This document shows positions 5,536-11,479 of a stretch of DNA of 11,479 bases, one piece after another (position 1 is the stretch's first letter; every line of letters begins with the position of its first letter). The notes under the pieces were generated by a model, which was not told the DNA's origin, searched no databases, and saw only the letters and a list, made by a program, of their open reading frames with translations. The DNA is from RGIG3009 sp964470515 (GTDB lineage: Bacteria; Bacillota; Clostridia; Oscillospirales; Acutalibacteraceae). A program made the position numbers and the translations under genes. Location: contig CAYYDD010000054.1 of assembly GCA_964470515.1 (NCBI GenBank), positions 1-11,479 on the forward strand. The letters run 5' to 3'.

Positions 5536-8229
5536 TTATTGTAGTTGCGCGATGCTTTGCATCAGCAACGCCAGCTTTTCCTGCAAGCGCTCCGCCTGCT
5601 CGCGGGCGGTCTGCACCACGTTCGCGGGAGCCTTGTCGGTAAACGCGGGGTTGGCCAGGCGGGCGGTGACACCCGCAAGCTGCTTCTCCACGTTGTCCTT
5701 CTCCTTGTTCAGGCGCATAAGCTCCGCAGCCTTGTCCACTAGATCGTCCAGCGGGATCTTGATGGTTGCGTCGGCGGTGACGATGCTTACCGCACCCGGT
5801 ACATCAAAGCCCGCTCCCACCTGCACCTCCGACGCGGAAGCCAGCCGCAGGATAAACGGCACACCCTTCTCAAACGTGGCGGTAAACGCCGTTTCCACAA
5901 ACACCTGTGCCTTGCGGGACGGCGGTACATTCATCTCACCGCGGCGGTTACGGATGGCACCGATGGCCTCCATAATGCGCTCCATTTCCTTTTCTTCCTC
6001 GGGGAACGATAGTGTCGCATCGTACACCGGCCACTTCGTGACCATCAGCGCCTCACCCTCGTGCGGCAGCGACTGCCATATCTCCTCGGTAACGAACGGC
6101 ATAAACGGATGTAAGAGCTGCAGCATCCCCGTCATCACGTACAGCAGTACCTGCTTGGCCGCGCCCGCGTTGTCGCTTTGCAGACGTGCCTTGCACAGCT
6201 CGATGTACCAGTCGCAGAAGCTGTCCCAGATAAAGTCGTACAGCTTCTGCACGGCGATACCCAGCTCGAACTTATCCAGATTTTCCGTCACCGCCTGCAC
6301 CAGCGTATTAAAGCGGGACACGATCCACTTGTCCTCCAGCGTCAGCTCGGCGGGCAGCGTCAGCGGTACGTCCCCGTCGCCGGTGTTCATCAGGATGAAG
6401 CGGGCGGCGTTCCACAGCTTGTTGGCAAAGTTGCGGGAGGACTCCACCTTGTCGTTCATAAAGCGCATATCGTTGCCGGGGCTGTTGCCGGTCGCTAGCA
6501 TAAAGCGCAGCGCATCCGCGCCGTATTGGTCGATGATCTCCAGCGGGTCGATGCCGTTGCCCAGCGACTTGGACATCTTGCGTCCCTGTGAGTCGCGCAC
6601 CAGACCGTGAATGAGCACCGTGTTGAACGGTGCCCTGCCTGTGTAGGCGAGACCCGAGAAGATCATACGGCTCACCCAGAAGCCGATGATATCGTAGCCC
6701 GTCACCAACGTGTTGGTGGGGTAGAAGTACTTGAGATCGTCCGTGTTATCCGGCCAGCCCAGCGTGCTGAACGGCCACAGTGCCGAGGAAAACCACGTAT
6801 CCAGCGTGTCGGGATCCTGCGTCAGCTTCTGGCTGCCGCAGTGCAGGCAGACTGTGGGATCCTCTTTGACGACAACGGTCTCGCCGCATTCCTCGCAGTA
6901 CCACGCGGGGATCTGGTGACCCCACCACAGCTGACGGGAGATACACCAGTCACGCGTGCCGCGCATCCAGTTCATATAGTTCTTGGTAAAGCGCTCCGGT
7001 ACAAAGCGGATATCGCCCTTTTCCACTGCCTCGATAGCAGGGGCGGCCAGCGGCTCCATCTTCACGAACCACTGTTTGGACACCATCGGCTCGATGGTGC
7101 AGTGGCAGCGGTAGCAGGTGCCCACGTCGTGACGATGTGCCTCGGTCTCCTTTAAGTACCCGCCGGCCTCTAGATCCTCCAGAATGGCACGGCGCGCCTC
7201 GGAGGTGGTCATCCCGGCGTACTTGCCGCAATCGAACACCTCCGGCTCGTCCGCGGCCGCCTTGCCGGACGTGCGCAGCTCGTCGGCGGTTGCTTTGTCG
7301 GCGGCACCGGTCATCCGACCGTCGTACGTAAACACGCGGATGAGCGGCAGCGCGTGACGGCGGCCGACCTCAAAGTCGTTCGGGTCGTGTGCGGGCGTGA
7401 TCTTCACCACACCCGTGCCCTTGGTCATATCGGCGTGCTCGTCGCACACGATGGGCAGCTCGCGCCCCACCAGCGGCAGAATGACGTGACAGCCGTGCAG
7501 ATGCGCGTAGCGCGGGTCGTCGGCGTTGATGGCCACGGCGGTATCGCCCAGCATCGTTTCGGGACGGGTGGTGGCCAGCTCCAGTTGCTCGCCGGTCTCC
7601 TTGACCGTGTACAGCAGATGCCAGAAGTGACCGTCGCGCTCCTCGTATTCCACCTCCGCGTCGGAGATGGAGGTGTGGCAATGGGGACACCAGTTCACCA
7701 ACCGATTGCCGCGGTAGATGAGGCCCTCCTCGTACAGCCGCACGAACACTTCGCGCACGGCCTTGGAGCAGCCCTCGTCCATCGTAAAACGCTCGCGGTC
7801 CCAGTCACAGCTGGAGCCAAGCTTTTTCAGCTGGCTGACGATGCGGTTGCCGTACTGTTCCTTCCACGCCCACGCACGCTCCAGAAAACCCTCGCGGCCG
7901 AGCATCTCCTTGGTCAGCCCATCCTTGCGCATCGTCTCCACCACCTTCGCCTCGGTGGCGATAGACGCGTGGTCAGTGCCGGGCAGCCACAGCGCGGCAA
8001 AGCCCTGCATCCGCTTAAAACGGATGAGGATATCCTGTAGCGTGTTGTCCAGTGCGTGCCCCATATGCAACTGCCCCGTGATATTCGGGGGCGGGATGAC
8101 GATGGTGTACGGCGCCTTATCGGGATCGGCCACGGCGTGGAACCAGCCGCCGTCTACCCAGAAACGGTAAATGCGGTCCTCTACCTCGCGCGGCTCGTAG
8201 GTTTTCGCAAGCTCTTTTTTTGTTGACAT
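5536..8229 (-). CDS. valS: Valyl-tRNA synthetase
   Basis: Class I aminoacyl-tRNA synthetase charging tRNA-Val, 897 residues, cytoplasmic. The HIGH-type motif is HMGH at 55-58 within PPPNITGQLHMGH, and KMSKS is at 551-555. Between them are the editing (CP1) domain and cysteine pairs (CYRCH; CEEC followed by CLHC) that look like zinc-binding knuckles. The anticodon-binding domain follows, and the protein ends in the ValS-specific coiled-coil arm (roughly the last 65 residues, LMRLNKEKDNVEKQL onward). The start at 8229 (MSTKKELAK) is chosen over an ATG at 8277 because GGAGGG lies six bases upstream and the predicted promoter (8268-8296) overlaps the longer reading. The untranslated leader is only about 30 nt and holds no T-box antiterminator, so tRNA-dependent attenuation, frequent for Firmicute valS, is not evident. 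It is first in an operon with the thioesterase. Confidence 0.97.
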   Translation of the reverse strand: MSTKKELAKTYEPREVEDRIYRFWVDGGWFHAVADPDKAPYTIVIPPPNITGQLHMGHALDNTLQDILIRFKRMQGFAALWLPGTDHASIATEAKVVETMRKDGLTKEMLGREGFLERAWAWKEQYGNRIVSQLKKLGSSCDWDRERFTMDEGCSKAVREVFVRLYEEGLIYRGNRLVNWCPHCHTSISDAEVEYEERDGHFWHLLYTVKETGEQLELATTRPETMLGDTAVAINADDPRYAHLHGCHVILPLVGRELPIVCDEHADMTKGTGVVKITPAHDPNDFEVGRRHALPLIRVFTYDGRMTGAADKATADELRTSGKAAADEPEVFDCGKYAGMTTSEARRAILEDLEAGGYLKETEAHRHDVGTCYRCHCTIEPMVSKQWFVKMEPLAAPAIEAVEKGDIRFVPERFTKNYMNWMRGTRDWCISRQLWWGHQIPAWYCEECGETVVVKEDPTVCLHCGSQKLTQDPDTLDTWFSSALWPFSTLGWPDNTDDLKYFYPTNTLVTGYDIIGFWVSRMIFSGLAYTGRAPFNTVLIHGLVRDSQGRKMSKSLGNGIDPLEIIDQYGADALRFMLATGNSPGNDMRFMNDKVESSRNFANKLWNAARFILMNTGDGDVPLTLPAELTLEDKWIVSRFNTLVQAVTENLDKFELGIAVQKLYDFIWDSFCDWYIELCKARLQSDNAGAAKQVLLYVMTGMLQLLHPFMPFVTEEIWQSLPHEGEALMVTKWPVYDATLSFPEEEKEMERIMEAIGAIRNRRGEMNVPPSRKAQVFVETAFTATFEKGVPFILRLASASEVQVGAGFDVPGAVSIVTADATIKIPLDDLVDKAAELMRLNKEKDNVEKQLAGVTARLANPAFTDKAPANVVQTAREQAERLQEKLALLMQSIAQLQ

Positions 8230-8267
8230 ACTCAGCCCTCCGGACTTATCAGACGATATATAAAAGC

Positions 8268-8296
8268 AGTATACCACGGTTTCGCGTTTTGTACAA
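8268..8296 (-). promoter_or_regulatory. Predicted extended -10 promoter of valS
   Basis: On the minus strand TTGTAC (8291-8296) and TATACT (8268-8273) are 17 bases apart, with TGG directly before the -10 hexamer (extended -10). Transcription would start near 8261, giving a leader of roughly 30 nt before the valS ATG at 8229. It is divergent from the promoter at 8320-8348, with about 23 bp between the two -35 boxes. Confidence 0.7.
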
Positions 8297-8319
8297 GCCT
8301 AAAAATTACAAAATAGTAG

Positions 8320-8348
8320 TTTTCATTTGACGGTGCTTGTGTTATAAT
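8320..8348 (+). promoter_or_regulatory. Predicted extended -10 promoter of the FTR-like/thioredoxin operon
   Basis: A perfect TATAAT (8343-8348) is preceded by TGT (extended -10). The best -35 at 17-bp spacing is TTTTCA (8320-8325), which is weak, as is usual for extended -10 promoters. The GTG start of the first gene is 23 bp beyond the -10 box. A nearer TTTGAC (8327-8332) is at the wrong distance. Confidence 0.65.
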
Positions 8349-8371
8349 AAAAACAAAGGAGGCGATAGACC

Positions 8372-8572
8372 GTGAAGGTGACGTTCAATCCGGACGAGGA
8401 GATCGTCCGTGTCATTAAGGAAGGTCTGCGCGAGACCGGCGGCTATTGCCCGTGCCGCCGCGAGCGTACCGAGGATAACAAATGTATATGCCGCGAATTT
8501 CGCGAGCAGATCCGCGACCCGGAATACGAGGGCTTTTGTCACTGTATGCTGTATTACAAATCCAAAAACTGA
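8372..8572 (+). CDS. Ferredoxin-thioredoxin reductase catalytic-chain-like iron-sulfur protein
   Basis: Small cytoplasmic protein of 66 residues with six cysteines in three C-x-C motifs: CPC (26-28), CIC (38-40) and CHC (56-58). The CPC...CHC-x-LY pattern is that of the catalytic beta chain of ferredoxin-thioredoxin reductase, where a 4Fe-4S cluster next to an active disulfide passes electrons from ferredoxin to thioredoxin. By analogy C28 and C58 would be the redox pair, and C26, C38, C40 and C56 the cluster ligands. The distance from the first to the third motif equals that of the plant/cyanobacterial enzyme, but the middle motif lies seven residues earlier. Protein is shorter than plant chains (about 110 residues), and no variable chain is nearby. 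The start is GTG with AAAGGAGG nine bases upstream. Thioredoxin starts 11 bp downstream, which strongly supports a role in its reduction. Catalytic activity is inferred. Confidence 0.82.
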   Translation: MKVTFNPDEEIVRVIKEGLRETGGYCPCRRERTEDNKCICREFREQIRDPEYEGFCHCMLYYKSKN

Positions 8573-8583
8573 AAGGACGGTTT

Positions 8584-8904
8584 ATGATGGCGGAGATCGT
8601 ATTGACTGAACAGAATTTTGAAGAGGTAGTGCTGCGCGCCACGCAGCCCGTGCTGGTGGATTTTTGGGCCACGTGGTGCGGCCCGTGCCGGATGCTCGCT
8701 CCCGTCATCGAGGAGCTGGCGGCGGACTATGAGGGTCGCGCCGTGGTGGGTAAGGTAAACGTGGATGAGCAGCCGGGTCTGGCTAACGCTTTCGGCATCC
8801 AGAGCATTCCCACCGTGATGTTGTTTAAGGATGGCCGGGTGGCGGATACCGTCGTCGGCTACCGCCCGAAGGCCCAGCTCGAGCAGCTTTTACAAGCGGA
8901 ATAA
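8584..8904 (+). CDS. trxA: Thioredoxin
   Basis: Dithiol-disulfide oxidoreductase of 106 residues, the typical size, cytoplasmic. The active site is WCGPC (31-35) in VDFWATWCGPCRMLAP; the buried Asp is D26, and the cis-proline loop SIPT has P76. The following segment VMLFKDGR is also typical. The start at 8584 is chosen because AAAGGA lies six bases upstream; the adjacent second ATG at 8587 is almost equally good and would remove one residue. A longer in-frame reading from 8482 runs inside the FTR-like gene and is rejected. It is cotranscribed with the FTR-like gene; no NADPH-dependent thioredoxin reductase gene is in the window, so ferredoxin may be the local electron source. It is followed by a terminator. 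Confidence 0.96.
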   Translation: MMAEIVLTEQNFEEVVLRATQPVLVDFWATWCGPCRMLAPVIEELAADYEGRAVVGKVNVDEQPGLANAFGIQSIPTVMLFKDGRVADTVVGYRPKAQLEQLLQAE

Positions 8905-8910
8905 CACATA

Positions 8911-8947
8911 CGCCCGACGGTTGACGCACAGCCGTCGGGTGCTTTTT
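8911..8947 (+). terminator. Intrinsic terminator after trxA
   Basis: CCCGACGG (8913-8920) pairs with CCGTCGGG (8932-8939), and the stem can be extended by C8911-G8941 and G8912-T8940. The loop is about 11 bases and is followed by GCTTTTTC. It starts 6 bp after the trxA stop and ends about 20 bp before the purA promoter, so it separates the two units. Confidence 0.85.
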
Positions 8948-8969
8948 CACAAAAACCGTTTGAAAAACC

Positions 8970-8998
8970 TTGCAATCGCGCGAAAAAAAGCGTATAAT
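8970..8998 (+). promoter_or_regulatory. Predicted sigma-A promoter of purA-guaA
   Basis: TTGCAA (8970-8975) and a perfect TATAAT (8993-8998) are separated by 17 bases that contain an A-run. The leader to the purA ATG at 9052 is about 45 nt and shows no purine-riboswitch-like structure that I could recognise. Confidence 0.75.
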
Positions 8999-9051
8999 AA
9001 CTTGCGTATGTGCGCAGCACAAAGAATTCGTGCCAACGGAGGAATAAAACT

Positions 9052-10326
9052 ATGGTCAGAGCGATCGTCGGCGCCAACTGGGGCGACGAGGGAAAAGGCA
9101 AGATCACCGATCTGTTTGCCAGCGAGGCAGACATCGTTATCCGTTATCAGGGCGGCGCCAACGCCGGGCATACCATTATCAACGAGCACGGGCGTTTTGC
9201 GCTTCATCTGATGCCCAGCGGCGTGTGTTACGATCACACCACCTGCATCATCGGCAACGGTGTGGCGTTGGATATTGAGAAATTCTGCAAGGAGCTGGAG
9301 GATATCAAAGCCGCAGGGCTGAACCCCAATCTGCTGGTGTCCGACCGTGCCCAGATCTTAATGCCGTATCACATTCTGCTGGATACCTACGAGGAGGAGC
9401 GTCTCGGCAAAAACGCGTTCGGCTCCACCAAGAGCGGTATCGCGCCGTTTTTCAGCGATAAATACGCCAAAATAGGCATTCAGGTCAACGAGCTGTTTGA
9501 CGATGCCACTCTGCGCGCCAAGCTGGAGAACATCTGCACGCTGAAAAACCTCACGCTGGAGCATGTGTATCATAAGCCGCTGCTGAAGGTGGACGAGCTG
9601 TTCGATACCTGCGTCTGCTACCGCGAAAAGATCGCGCCGTTCGTGTGCGATACCCGTGCCTATCTGCAAGAAGCGCTGAAGGCCGGGAAGAATATCCTGC
9701 TGGAGGGTCAGCTCGGTACGCTGAAGGATCCCGATTTCGGCATTTACCCGATGGTCACCTCGTCCTCCACGCTGGCGGGCTACGGTGCCGTCGGCGCGGG
9801 CATCCCCCCGCACGCGATCCGCGAGGTCATCGCCGTCACCAAGGCGTATTCGTCTGCCGTCGGCGCGGGTGAATTTGTGTCCGAGCTACTAGACGAGCAG
9901 GAAGCGCACGAGCTGCGCATCCACGGCGGCGATAAGGGCGAATTCGGTGCCACCACCGGCCGTCCGCGCCGCGTGGGCTGGTTTGACTGCGTTGCCTCCC
10001 GCTACGGTATCGAGTGTCAGGGTGCCACCAAGGTCGTGATGACCGCACTGGATTGCCTGTCGTATCTGGAGGAGATCCAGGTCTGCACCGGGTATGAGAT
10101 CGACGGCAGGATCACCCGCGAATTTCCCACCACGCCGCAACTCAAGCGTGCCAAGCCGGTGCTGGTCACGCTCAAGGGCTGGCATTGCGATATCCGCGGC
10201 ATCCGCGAGTACGACAAGCTGCCCGCGGAGACTCGTGCCTACGTCGAGTTCATCGAAAAAGAACTGGGCTGCCGCATCGATATGGTCACCAACGGCCCCG
10301 AGCGCGAGGCTGTTATCTATCGCTGA
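9052..10326 (+). CDS. purA: Adenylosuccinate synthetase
   Basis: Joins IMP and aspartate to adenylosuccinate using GTP, the first step from IMP to AMP; 424 residues, the normal length, cytoplasmic homodimer in the family. The N-terminal phosphate loop GANWGDEGKGK (7-17) carries the catalytic Asp (D12), and NAGHT (37-41) the catalytic His (H40). The IMP/dimer region is represented by GYGAVGAGIPP, and the GTP/aspartate loop by TTGRPRRVGWFD. The C-terminus GPEREAVIYR fits the family's GP-x-R-x-x-x-I ending. The start is MVRAIV at 9052, with GGAGG nine bases upstream; a longer reading from 9010 lacks a site and is not conserved-looking. guaA follows after 24 bp, so both arms from IMP are probably expressed together. 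Confidence 0.97.
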   Translation: MVRAIVGANWGDEGKGKITDLFASEADIVIRYQGGANAGHTIINEHGRFALHLMPSGVCYDHTTCIIGNGVALDIEKFCKELEDIKAAGLNPNLLVSDRAQILMPYHILLDTYEEERLGKNAFGSTKSGIAPFFSDKYAKIGIQVNELFDDATLRAKLENICTLKNLTLEHVYHKPLLKVDELFDTCVCYREKIAPFVCDTRAYLQEALKAGKNILLEGQLGTLKDPDFGIYPMVTSSSTLAGYGAVGAGIPPHAIREVIAVTKAYSSAVGAGEFVSELLDEQEAHELRIHGGDKGEFGATTGRPRRVGWFDCVASRYGIECQGATKVVMTALDCLSYLEEIQVCTGYEIDGRITREFPTTPQLKRAKPVLVTLKGWHCDIRGIREYDKLPAETRAYVEFIEKELGCRIDMVTNGPEREAVIYR

Positions 10327-10350
10327 TCTATTATTCAAGGAGGAATCTTT

Positions 10351-11331
10351 ATGTCAACCAACAAACGTCCGGAAACCATGCAGCGCATCACCACCCGCGA
10401 GCTCGCCGATGCTTTTATCGATGACCGGATAAAAGAGATCCGTGCGCAGGTCGGGGATAACAAGGTGCTGCTCGCCCTGTCCGGCGGCGTCGATTCCTCT
10501 GTTGTGGCCGCGTTGCTCATCAAGGCCATCGGCAAGCAGCTCGTGTGCGTCCACGTCAACCACGGCCTGATGCGTAAGGGCGAGAGTGAGCAGGTCATCG
10601 AGGTGTTCGGCAAGGCACTGGATGCCAACCTGATCTATATCGACGCGACCGACCGCTTCCTCGACCTGCTGGCCGGTGTCAGCGAGCCGGAAAAGAAGCG
10701 CAAGATCATCGGCGGTGAGTTCATCAAGGTGTTTGATGAGGAGGCCGCCAAGCTTAAGGGCATCTCCTTCCTGGCGCAGGGCACCATCTATCCCGACATT
10801 CTGGAGTCCGACGGTGTCAAGGCTCACCACAACGTCGGCGGCCTACCCGAGGATATGCAGATGGAGCTGGTCGAGCCCGTCAAACTGCTGTATAAGGACG
10901 AGGTGCGTGTCGTCGGTGAGGCGCTCGGCCTGCCGCACAGTATGGTCTACCGTCAGCCGTTCCCGGGTCCGGGTCTCGGTGTTCGCTGTCTCGGCGCCAT
11001 CACGCGCGACCGACTGCACGCCCTGCGCGAGGCGGATGCCATCCTGCGCGAGGAGTTCGATAAGAACGGCCTTGCCGGTAAAGTGTGGCAGTATTTTGTT
11101 GCCGTGCCGGATATGAAGAGCGTGGGTGTCAAGGACGGTAAGCGCTACGAGGGCTGGCCGGCTATCATCCGCGCGGTGAATACCACCGATGCGATGACCG
11201 CCACCATCGAGGAGATCCCCTACGAGCTACTGCATCACATCACGGATCGTATCACGCACGAGGTGGACGGCATTAACCGCGTCCTGATGGATATTACGCC
11301 TAAGCCCGTGGGAACCATCGAATTTGAATAA
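10351..11331 (+). CDS. guaA: GMP synthase ATP-pyrophosphatase subunit (split GuaA)
   Basis: Adenylates XMP and replaces the adenylate with ammonia to give GMP. The 326 residues cover only the C-terminal half of a normal bacterial GuaA (about 510-525). The N-type ATP-pyrophosphatase loop is SGGVDSS (44-50). Also present are HVNHGLMRKGE, the KRKIIGGEF segment, QGTIYPD, AHHNVGGLPEDM (158 onward), FPGPGLGVR and the dimerisation domain ending in KPVGTIEFE, which matches the usual GuaA end, so the 3' part is complete. There is no glutamine amidotransferase domain before it: AAGGAGGA at 10337-10344 and an ATG precede the domain, and purA ends 24 bp upstream. It is thus a stand-alone subunit, as known in archaea, needing an amidotransferase encoded elsewhere or free ammonia. 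It is not a truncation artefact of the window. Confidence 0.93.
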   Translation: MSTNKRPETMQRITTRELADAFIDDRIKEIRAQVGDNKVLLALSGGVDSSVVAALLIKAIGKQLVCVHVNHGLMRKGESEQVIEVFGKALDANLIYIDATDRFLDLLAGVSEPEKKRKIIGGEFIKVFDEEAAKLKGISFLAQGTIYPDILESDGVKAHHNVGGLPEDMQMELVEPVKLLYKDEVRVVGEALGLPHSMVYRQPFPGPGLGVRCLGAITRDRLHALREADAILREEFDKNGLAGKVWQYFVAVPDMKSVGVKDGKRYEGWPAIIRAVNTTDAMTATIEEIPYELLHHITDRITHEVDGINRVLMDITPKPVGTIEFE

Positions 11332-11348
11332 AGGTTATCCGATAACAA

Positions 11349-11388
11349 CAGCGGTCGGGAGAAATACTCTCCCGACCGCTGATTTTTG
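11349..11388 (+). terminator. Strong intrinsic terminator after guaA
   Basis: CAGCGGTCGGGAGA (11349-11362) and TCTCCCGACCGCTG (11368-11381) form a perfect 14-bp stem with a 5-base loop (AATAC), followed by ATTTTTGC. It ends the purA-guaA unit. The remaining bases to the window end (11389-11479) are AT-richer, with no gene seen; they hold only small inverted motifs around GCGTAA/TTACGC. Confidence 0.92.
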
Positions 11389-11479
11389 CATTTATGTAGA
11401 AAAAGTCGTAATCTTTTGCCATACTAATAAAAATCCCCTTGCGTAAGGTATTGCTTGTTACGCTGCGTAATGTTGTAAA

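Noticed and set aside
5552..6610. A 352-codon open frame on the plus strand opposite valS
   Set aside because: It is antisense to well-conserved valS sequence, has no ribosome binding site, and its Ser/Arg-rich translation is typical of an antisense shadow in GC-rich DNA.
8230..8277. Longer valS start at 8277
   Set aside because: It would place the N-terminus over the predicted -10 box, adds residues not typical of ValS, and has no ribosome binding site, unlike the ATG at 8229.
8415..8708. Minus-strand open frame across the FTR-like and trxA genes
   Set aside because: It overlaps two recognisable genes antisense and shows no domain; low plausibility.
11389..11479. Inverted motifs (GCGTAA/TTACGC) and an ATG-started minus-strand frame at the right edge
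   Set aside because: The motifs are short and irregular, the frame reads back through the guaA terminator, and the window ends before anything can be judged.

Overview
The window looks like a chromosomal piece of a GC-rich, low-oxygen Firmicute, most likely a gut clostridium of the Ruminococcaceae/Oscillospiraceae type. This is inferred from strong AGGAGG-type ribosome binding sites, extended -10 promoters, the protein families present (plant-like acyl-ACP thioesterase, clostridial-type ferredoxin-thioredoxin reductase protein) and small interspersed palindromic repeats. No phage, transposase, CRISPR, rRNA or tRNA gene is visible.

The left three quarters are read on the minus strand in three transcription units. 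(1) A sugar isomerase/epimerase-like TIM-barrel gene (1158-1910) followed after 2 bp by a Gfo/Idh/MocA oxidoreductase (94-1155), driven by a promoter at 1951-1979; a ribosome binding site at the very left edge suggests that the operon continues outside. (2) A two-gene ABC transporter: a MacB/FtsX-type permease (2986-4599), then its ATPase (2285-2971). (3) valS (5536-8229), then an acyl-ACP thioesterase (4798-5523) whose ribosome binding site overlaps the valS stop codon. Units 2 and 3 end in the same 84-85 bp element, made of a terminator hairpin plus a second short palindrome, 3-4 bp after the stop codon.

The right part is read on the plus strand. A divergent promoter region (8268-8348) separates valS from a small six-cysteine ferredoxin-thioredoxin reductase-like protein (8372-8572) and thioredoxin (8584-8904), which together look like a ferredoxin-driven disulfide-reduction module. 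After a terminator and a near-consensus promoter come purA (9052-10326) and a stand-alone ATP-pyrophosphatase subunit of GMP synthase (10351-11331). These two act on the AMP and GMP branches leaving IMP. The unit ends in a perfect 14-bp-stem terminator.

The only gene-free stretch above 300 bp (1911-2284) holds the unit-1 promoter, what looks like the C-terminal stub of a lost gene (2006-2107), a repeat-like segment and terminator element copy 1. I do not see a convincing new multi-gene system. The points most worth following are the FTR-like/thioredoxin pair with a shifted cysteine pattern, the split GMP synthase beside purA, and the duplicated terminator element.
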